Of a DNA stretch of 64,000 nucleotides, positions 56,841-64,000 are shown in pieces. The notes below the pieces were generated by a model. It was not told where the DNA came from. It did not search any database and saw nothing but the letters and a program-made list of their open reading frames with translations. Position 1 is the stretch's first letter. Every line of letters starts with the position of its first letter. The translations under genes and the position numbers were made by a program. The stretch spans positions 1 through 64,000 of the forward strand of contig NZ_BCXH01000001.1 of NCBI RefSeq assembly GCF_001895005.1, written 5' to 3'. Source of the DNA: Rhodococcus yunnanensis NBRC 103083 (GTDB lineage: Bacteria; Actinomycetota; Actinomycetes; Mycobacteriales; Mycobacteriaceae).

Positions 56841-57794
56841 CTAGTACTCGTCACGGCGGAGCGTGCGCGACGGGGAGACCCCGTACTTGCGGCGGTAGGC
56901 GGCTGCGAACCGGCCGTTGTGCATCAGGCCCCAGCGGGCGGCGACGTCGGACACCGTCGACGAGGTATCACCGCCGATCAGATCGGTATGAACGCGGGCG
57001 AGGCGCACATCGGTCAGGTATTCGATGGGCGTCATGCCGACGTATTCGCGGAACCCCTGCTGCATTCGTCGGACGCTGACGCCGACGATCTCGGCCATGT
57101 CGCCCGCAGTCCACGGCCGCGAAGGGTCCTCGTGGACCGCATCGATGACGCGCTTGACGATGCGTGGTCTGATCCCACTCGCACCCGCGTCGTCCTCCGG
57201 CATCGCGGTGAGGACCAACGCAGTGGTGAGAGCGCCCGATAGGTGCTGTGACACGTGTTCGCTGTGCAGCAGAATGCTGTCGCTCAATGCCTGGTCGGAG
57301 ACCGATCGAACCAGTCGGAGCCACTCCGCGCCAGCGCCTTCGCGCAGGTCGAGCTGCCTGGGCAGACTCTGACCGGGGCGACCGAGAATTCGATCCATCT
57401 CACGTTGCAGGTAGTCGCGGTCGACCTTGAACCCGATGATCTCGCACGAGCTGGACCACTGAGTGATGACGGTCGGGGTGTCCGGCGGGCAGATCGTCGC
57501 CATCCCGGGCGTCGACGTGATCTCCTTGCCGTCCGTGACGGACACGATGCTGCCGGTCAGCGGGATATTGATGCCGTAGGCCCCTGGGTGGTCGGACTCG
57601 ATCGAGACGGCCGCGCCGAAGCCGATACGGGCGAACCGAAGAGCACCCATGCTCGACGACTCCAGCACCGACCGCGCCGCGGAGTCATGCGACAACGGGT
57701 GTAATGCGTGAGGGAAGTACGCGTCGGCAACAACCTCGTGGACTTCGTCCCAATCGGTGAAGCCGGGTCCTTCGAGCTGACCTCGATCGTGCAC
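56841..57794 (-). CDS. pheR: AraC-family activator of phenol hydroxylase
   Basis: I start at GTG 57794, which has GGAGG about 9 bases upstream; the open frame beyond it runs antisense to the flavin reductase. The 317 residues have an AraC-binding-like sensor (SSMGALRFARIGFGAAVSIE, part) and a C-terminal double HTH (PWTAGDMAEIVGVSVRRMQQ and SDVAARWGLMHNGRFAAAYR) ending YGVSPSRTLR. In Rhodococcus, AraC regulators called PheR stand beside the two-component phenol hydroxylase genes, as here. Confidence 0.85.
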   Translation of the reverse strand: MHDRGQLEGPGFTDWDEVHEVVADAYFPHALHPLSHDSAARSVLESSSMGALRFARIGFGAAVSIESDHPGAYGINIPLTGSIVSVTDGKEITSTPGMATICPPDTPTVITQWSSSCEIIGFKVDRDYLQREMDRILGRPGQSLPRQLDLREGAGAEWLRLVRSVSDQALSDSILLHSEHVSQHLSGALTTALVLTAMPEDDAGASGIRPRIVKRVIDAVHEDPSRPWTAGDMAEIVGVSVRRMQQGFREYVGMTPIEYLTDVRLARVHTDLIGGDTSSTVSDVAARWGLMHNGRFAAAYRRKYGVSPSRTLRRDEY

Positions 57795-57891
57795 TGAAAC
57801 AAACCTCCAGCCGTGCGCTGTGTCCGCACAGAGGCGGGTTCTGACCCTAGCATCGCTTGTGATGCACGTCACTGCAAGGTCCGGTCGATCA

Positions 57892-57927
57892 CCGTTTCGC
57901 AATCCGGCCCAACCGTTCGCGAAACGG
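57892..57927. promoter_or_regulatory. inverted repeat in the pheR/pheA2 divergent region
   Basis: CCGTTTCGC and GCGAAACGG are perfect 9-base arms 18 bases apart, about 90 bases before pheA2. The right arm is part of a tighter palindrome CCGTTCGCGAAACGG. It is a good candidate for a regulator site, though AraC proteins more often use direct repeats. Confidence 0.5.
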
Positions 57928-58019
57928 ATCGACGGGCTGTGACCGGCGTCATACGTTGTGCAGGTGCCTCCGATCGTGGAGGCAATCGCACGATTCGCGC
58001 CGGAAAGGCGGTCACCACA

Positions 58020-58592
58020 ATGGACCAGCGCACTCTGCGTAACATCTTCGGGCAGTTCGCCAGTGGCGTCACAGTCATCACCTGCTCGAACGGCGACGGG
58101 GATCCACATGGAGCGACGGTCACCGCGTTCACCGCCGTGTCGATCGAACCGCGCCTCTGCCAGGTGACGATGACTCGAAAGTCCAAGGCGTGCAGCTATT
58201 TGAGCGACACACCGTTCGCAGTCAACATCCTCGCTGCCGATCAACTCGACACAGCGATGCACTTCGCGGGCAAACCCCAACGCACCGAACCGAGTTGGAA
58301 CCACGACGGCCTCGCGCCTGCGCTGGTGGGTAACGCGGCGACCCTGATCTGCGCGCCGTGGGCGTCGTACGACGGCGGGGATCACGTCATCTTCATCGGT
58401 GAGATCGTCGATGCGCATGTCGATGCCACCTCAGAGCCACTACTGTTCTATCGCAGCACTTTTCACGATCTCGGAGTCGCATCGGGGACCACTGCCTGGA
58501 ACGGCTGCCTCGACGACCCCAACAGCGGCTGGTTCGACGCCGCCACCTCGTTCACACCGCTTCGTCAGCCCCTCGTCGAAGTTGCCTCCTGA
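58020..58592 (+). CDS. pheA2: flavin reductase of the two-component phenol hydroxylase
   Basis: The 190 residues are of the flavin-reductase-like family: [51 protein letters not shown] and [13 protein letters not shown]. It supplies reduced FAD from NADH to the oxygenase next door. ATG 58020 is the best start. It is 22 bases upstream of pheA1, the usual partner, and divergent from the AraC regulator. Confidence 0.9.
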   Translation: MDQRTLRNIFGQFASGVTVITCSNGDGDPHGATVTAFTAVSIEPRLCQVTMTRKSKACSYLSDTPFAVNILAADQLDTAMHFAGKPQRTEPSWNHDGLAPALVGNAATLICAPWASYDGGDHVIFIGEIVDAHVDATSEPLLFYRSTFHDLGVASGTTAWNGCLDDPNSGWFDAATSFTPLRQPLVEVAS

Positions 58593-58614
58593 AAATCCGT
58601 CCGAAAGGAACACG

Positions 58615-61082
<2,468 letters not shown>

Positions 61083-61091
61083 ACACCGTTG

Positions 61092-61122
61092 CTGCCCGGG
61101 TGAAAGGACTTCACCCGGGCAG
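61092..61122. terminator. strong hairpin between the convergent catechol genes
   Basis: CTGCCCGGGTGAA and TTCACCCGGGCAG form a perfect 13-bp stem with a 5-base loop, 9 bases after the first catA stop. No long T-tract, yet the convergent setting suggests a terminator for the phe transcript. Confidence 0.7.
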
Positions 61123-61148
61123 TACCCGTCAGGACATGAGGACAGAAC

Positions 61149-61289
61149 ATGGATACAGACACAACCCACATCGACTTCGTTGCACTGCTCGACGGGGATC
61201 CGTATCCCTTCGACTCAGGTCGCGTCGATGTCGGACGGGTGCTGGGCGAGCGGGGTCACCTCGATCGTCATGTACGGGAACAACGGTAG
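61149..61289 (+). other. short open frame, possible 5' remnant of a lost gene
   Basis: ATG 61149 follows a GAGGACAG ribosome-like site and opens 46 codons (MDTDTTHIDFVALLDGD...). From about 61215 it runs antisense to catC. The first 22 codons could be the start of a gene cut off when the cat operon came to lie here. No family is recognised. Confidence 0.25.
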
Positions 61290-61499
61290 GTTCCAGAGGA
61301 TCTCGTGGAGTCGTGCGTTGTCTCGGACGTCGAAGATGCTCAGATTCGAGTACTGCCCGACGAGTCGCCAGATGTTGACCCACTCACCCCCGCGTTGGAG
61401 CTCCTGTGAGTACGCCTTCTCCTTCGCGAGGGTATCGGTGCGCACGTCCGCATCGAGATCGAGGGGGAGTGCGACGTCCATCTTCACGGCGTACAGCAT
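61215..61499 (-). CDS. catC: muconolactone delta-isomerase
   Basis: The 94 residues match CatC: MDVALPLDLDADVRTDTLAKEK (part), GGEWVNIWRLVGQYSNLSIF and LPLFPYMTIEVTPLAQHPSD. It converts muconolactone to 3-oxoadipate enol-lactone. It is the last gene of the minus-strand cat operon, 12 bases after catA. Confidence 0.93.
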   Translation of the reverse strand: MLYAVKMDVALPLDLDADVRTDTLAKEKAYSQELQRGGEWVNIWRLVGQYSNLSIFDVRDNARLHEILWNLPLFPYMTIEVTPLAQHPSDIDAT

Positions 61500-61511
61500 G
61501 TACCTTTCCTC

Positions 61512-62360
61512 TCAGTTCTTGTCTAGAACGAAGTTGTACACGACTTGCTGGCCGTTCGGGGCGTCCTGCGGGTCGAGGATGAGCTCGGGCTTGACAGCGT
61601 CGGCGACATCGTCGTCGTTGTGGGCGTCACCGGGGAAGTAGAGCTGCGTGGTGATCTGCTGGTGTCCTGCTGCGCCGACCTTGAGGTGCAGGTGTGCCGG
61701 ACGCCACGGATGCCATCCGGCGGCGGAGATGAGCTTGCCGCAGGCTCCGTCGGTGGGGATCTGGTACGGGGCAGGCTTCAGCGTGTGGATCTGGAAGCGG
61801 CCTTCGTCGTCGGCGGTCACGCTGCCGCGCAGGTTCCATTCCGGGATGCCGGGTGCGAACTGTGAGTAGAAGCCGTCGGCGTCGGCGTGCCAGATCTCGA
61901 CGAGTGCACCGGGGATCGAGTTTCCGGAGACATCGGTGACCTGTCCCTGGAACAACAGCGGCGTGCCGTGCTCACCCTCACGGGTGGGAAGCGTTGCTTC
62001 CGAACCGAGTTCGGGTGCATCCGGCACGTAGTACGGGCCTTCGATGGTGCCCTTGCTGCCTTTGCGGGTGTCGCTCGCGACTTCCTCGACGACGTGCTCG
62101 ACCCACACATCCAGGAACAGCGGCCATTCACCGTCCTGGCCGACGTTGATCAGCCAGGCTTTGAGGGCGTTGTACTCGTCGTACGTGACATCGTGGTCGC
62201 GGATGGTCTTGTGGACCGCCGAAAGCACTTCGCGTGCAAGCAGGCTCACGCGTTCGGGCGGGGTGGACGCGGCGAACGACTTGTCCGAGGAAAAGCGCTG
62301 GGTTGCGTTCGCTCCCGATGCGGCAGCGGTGGCGGCTTCTGGTGCATGATCGAGGCTCAT
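61512..62360 (-). CDS. catA: catechol 1,2-dioxygenase (second copy, in the cat operon)
   Basis: ATG 62360 has AAGGAGT upstream; the longer open frame beyond it is spurious. The 282 residues have EGPYYVPDAP (Tyr ligand), TLKPAPYQIP (Tyr) and [12 protein letters not shown] (His). It is clearly a paralogue of the copy at 60234, with long shared blocks but many changes, so the duplication is not recent. It lies between catB and catC. Confidence 0.93.
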   Translation of the reverse strand: MSLDHAPEAATAAASGANATQRFSSDKSFAASTPPERVSLLAREVLSAVHKTIRDHDVTYDEYNALKAWLINVGQDGEWPLFLDVWVEHVVEEVASDTRKGSKGTIEGPYYVPDAPELGSEATLPTREGEHGTPLLFQGQVTDVSGNSIPGALVEIWHADADGFYSQFAPGIPEWNLRGSVTADDEGRFQIHTLKPAPYQIPTDGACGKLISAAGWHPWRPAHLHLKVGAAGHQQITTQLYFPGDAHNDDDVADAVKPELILDPQDAPNGQQVVYNFVLDKN

Positions 62361-62404
62361 GGATACTCCTTGAATCGAAGGTGAATCAGGCTGTGCGGGA
62401 AGGT

Positions 62405-63508
62405 TTACAGGTCGAGCCGGTAGCGCGCGAGCTTGTCGGGATCGATCTCGACGCCGAGCCCGGAGCCCGGTCGCACGGTGAGTACGCCGTCGCGGATGTC
62501 GAGCGGCTCGGTGAGTAGGTCGTCGCTCATGTCGAGGAAGTTCGACAGTTCGCCTGCACGGCGTGAGGTGAGTTCGAACGCGGATCCGAAGGCGACGGTG
62601 CACGTCGATCCGAGCTGGCCGTCGATCTGGTTGCCCATGACGACCTCGACTCCGAGTCCCTCGCAGAGATGGTGTGTACGGCGCGATCCGGTGAACCCGC
62701 TTCGCGCGGTCTTGATACTGACCGCCGTCGCCGACCCGCTGAGAATCTCGCGCGTCACCTCGGCCGGGGTCACCGCGGACTCGTCGGCGACGAACGGGAC
62801 GTTCAATTGTCCGACGAGCCAGCGCCGTCCGAGTACGTCGTCGGCGGGGCACAATTCCTCGGCCAAGGTCAGTCCGAGGTCAGACATGTCGTTCATCGCC
62901 CTGGCGGATTCCGACGCGCTCCAGCCGCGGTTGCCGTCGACATAGAGTTCGACGTCGTCGCCCAGGCCTTCTCGGAGTGCGCGTACGACCGCGGTGTCGA
63001 GCGAGACCGGCCGACGGCCGACTTTGACCTTGAACACCTCGATGCCGTACGTCTCGCGCATTCTGGTCGCTTCGTCGACCATCGCTTCCGGCGTGTCGAA
63101 ACCGAGCATGTGGCTCACGCGCATTCGGTCGGTGTACCCGCCGAGTAGATCGGTGACGGAGACGTCGAGTGTGCGTCCGAGCGCATCCCAGATCGCCATG
63201 TCGACAGCGGCTTTCGCGACGGGGTTGCCTACGGTTCGCGAAAACCGGGCGTGCACGATTTCACGTTCGTTCAACGTCAACCCGATGATCTGAGGGGCGA
63301 AGATCGTCTCGATGACGGCGACCATGCCGCGCTGGGTCTCGCCGTAGGTGAACGGCCGTGGGGGCGCGTCGGCGACACCGACGATGCCGTCGTCGGTGTG
63401 GACTCTGACGAGGACATGCTCCGCGGCATGGACTTCGCCGCTAGCGAATTTCAGGGGCTTCAAGTAGTCGATCGAATATGGAATCGCTTCGACTGCAGTG
63501 ATTTTCAT
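62405..63508 (-). CDS. catB: muconate cycloisomerase
   Basis: The 367 residues belong to the enolase superfamily: catalytic Lys in VFKVKVGRR, metal ligands in ELYVDGNRG (Asp), LAEELC (Glu) and VADESAVTP (Asp), second Lys in SIKTARSGFTGS. It turns cis,cis-muconate into muconolactone. ATG 63508 overlaps the stop of the LysR gene as ATGA, so both are read from one message. A start at 63796 would overlap catR entirely and is rejected. Confidence 0.92.
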   Translation of the reverse strand: MKITAVEAIPYSIDYLKPLKFASGEVHAAEHVLVRVHTDDGIVGVADAPPRPFTYGETQRGMVAVIETIFAPQIIGLTLNEREIVHARFSRTVGNPVAKAAVDMAIWDALGRTLDVSVTDLLGGYTDRMRVSHMLGFDTPEAMVDEATRMRETYGIEVFKVKVGRRPVSLDTAVVRALREGLGDDVELYVDGNRGWSASESARAMNDMSDLGLTLAEELCPADDVLGRRWLVGQLNVPFVADESAVTPAEVTREILSGSATAVSIKTARSGFTGSRRTHHLCEGLGVEVVMGNQIDGQLGSTCTVAFGSAFELTSRRAGELSNFLDMSDDLLTEPLDIRDGVLTVRPGSGLGVEIDPDKLARYRLDL

Positions 63509-64000
63509 GAGATGTCTTTCAGGGTCTGCGCATCGTTCGGCGGCAGAATATCCGCATCTTCGAGTGCTTGGACGAGGGAGTCCACGAGTGGCGACGAGTG
63601 ATCGCGGCGCCACGCGAGGGCGAGATCGATCGTCGTCGCCCCGCTGATATCGCGGAAGGTGACGCCGTCGAGTTTCAAGGCGCGAACCGATTCGGGAACC
63701 AGCGCGACGCCGAGGCCGGCGGACACCAGGGCGAGCAGTACGGACGTGTCCGGCGCCTCGTGCTCGCGCCTCGGTGTGAAACCTGCAGCACGACAACTAC
63801 GGACGACGGCGTCGTTGACGGCCGAATGACTGTCGGAGTACATGACGAAGTCTTCGTAACTGACGTCGAGAACTTCGAGTGCCGGTTGATCGGCAAGTCG
63901 GTGGTCTGTTGGGACGGCGAGAACGAGTGATTCGGTGGAGATGGTGCGCACCACCAGATCGTCGCCTGCAACGGGAGGACGCAGAACAGCCATGTCGAGG
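63505..64000 (-). CDS. catR: LysR-type regulator, C-terminal part (cut by window edge)
   Basis: Only the effector-binding domain is in the window: LVLAVPTDHRLAD, LLALVSAGLGVALVPESVRAL, then LALAWRRDHSSPLV. The N-terminal HTH lies beyond 64000. The stop overlaps the catB start. LysR proteins of this kind (CatR/BenM) answer to cis,cis-muconate. They are usually divergent from their target operon; here the gene is in line with it. The gene name rests on context. Confidence 0.78.
   Translation of the reverse strand, partial: LDMAVLRPPVAGDDLVVRTISTESLVLAVPTDHRLADQPALEVLDVSYEDFVMYSDSHSAVNDAVVRSCRAAGFTPRREHEAPDTSVLLALVSAGLGVALVPESVRALKLDGVTFRDISGATTIDLALAWRRDHSSPLVDSLVQALEDADILPPNDAQTLKDIS

Noticed and set aside
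57795-58418. Upstream extension of the AraC gene by about 200 codons
   Set aside because: The extension runs antisense to the flavin reductase and has no protein pattern; GTG 57794 with GGAGG is a better start.
62361-62852. Upstream extension of the second catA
   Set aside because: It overlaps catB in another frame and is Arg-rich; ATG 62360 has a good ribosome site.

Overview
The window looks like the chromosome of a Rhodococcus or close relative in the Mycobacteriales. It is high-GC, uses many GTG and some TTG starts, has many 4-base ATGA/GTGA gene overlaps, and its first 17.6 kb follow the gene order I know from Mycobacterium tuberculosis Rv1691-Rv1713. The genus call is an inference; no 16S gene is present.

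Layout. (1) 1-17.8 kb, core genome, all on +: TPR protein, HAD phosphatase, small protein, tlyA, nadK, recN, steA, steB, pyrG, Nudix hydrolase, xerD, a ParA ATPase, scpA, scpB, rluB, cmk, der, then tRNA-Pro(GGG). A 23-bp tandem repeat at the tlyA/nadK junction makes a chain of octapeptide reading frames. (2) 17.9-20.5 kb, mobile debris just behind the tRNA: a frameshifted IS21-type istB remnant, a nuclease-like orphan gene, and an IS3-family element whose transposase carries a 21-bp insertion beside its catalytic Glu. (3) 20.7-43.0 kb, catabolic cluster A on +: TetR regulator, PcaIJ-like CoA-transferase, fused hydratase/3-hydroxyacyl-CoA dehydrogenase, two cyclase-family hydrolases, a three-gene biotin-dependent carboxylase, an odd crotonase, a two-subunit acyl-CoA dehydrogenase, thiolase, Baeyer-Villiger monooxygenase, a mycofactocin-type SDR, a second SDR, an alcohol dehydrogenase, and a sugar-type ABC importer whose binding-protein gene has an in-frame amber codon. 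Copies of a palindrome close to TCAAACGNNCGTTTGA stand before the TetR gene and before most operon starts. (4) 43.1-44.8 kb, broken genes: MFS transporter fragment, unknown C-terminal fragment, GIY-YIG fragment, possible WhiB remnant. (5) 44.8-56.8 kb, cluster B around a second TetR gene: a minus-strand symporter operon (SnoaL-like protein, DUF485, acetate-type symporter) and a plus-strand operon (acyl-CoA dehydrogenase, hotdog-SCP2 protein, hydrolase, acyl-CoA ligase, thiolase, CaiB CoA-transferase, CitE-type lyase, double-hotdog hydratase). (6) 56.8-64.0 kb, phenol/catechol cluster: AraC regulator, two-component phenol hydroxylase (flavin reductase plus oxygenase), catechol 1,2-dioxygenase, facing a minus-strand catR-catB-catA-catC operon that runs off the right edge.

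How it fits together. Cluster A reads as alcohol to ketone (SDR/ADH), ketone to lactone (BVMO), ring opening, CoA activation and beta-oxidation, probably for an alicyclic or monoterpenoid ketone, plus an unusual carboxylase whose substrate I cannot name. The last three genes of cluster B fit conversion of a mesaconyl- or itaconyl-type C5 CoA ester through citramalyl-CoA to acetyl-CoA and pyruvate. The phenol/cat genes take phenol through catechol and cis,cis-muconate toward 3-oxoadipate enol-lactone. The most novel-looking items are the biotin carboxylase system with a changed metal-ligand residue, the octapeptide chain before nadK, the shared operator regulon, and the amber-interrupted binding protein.
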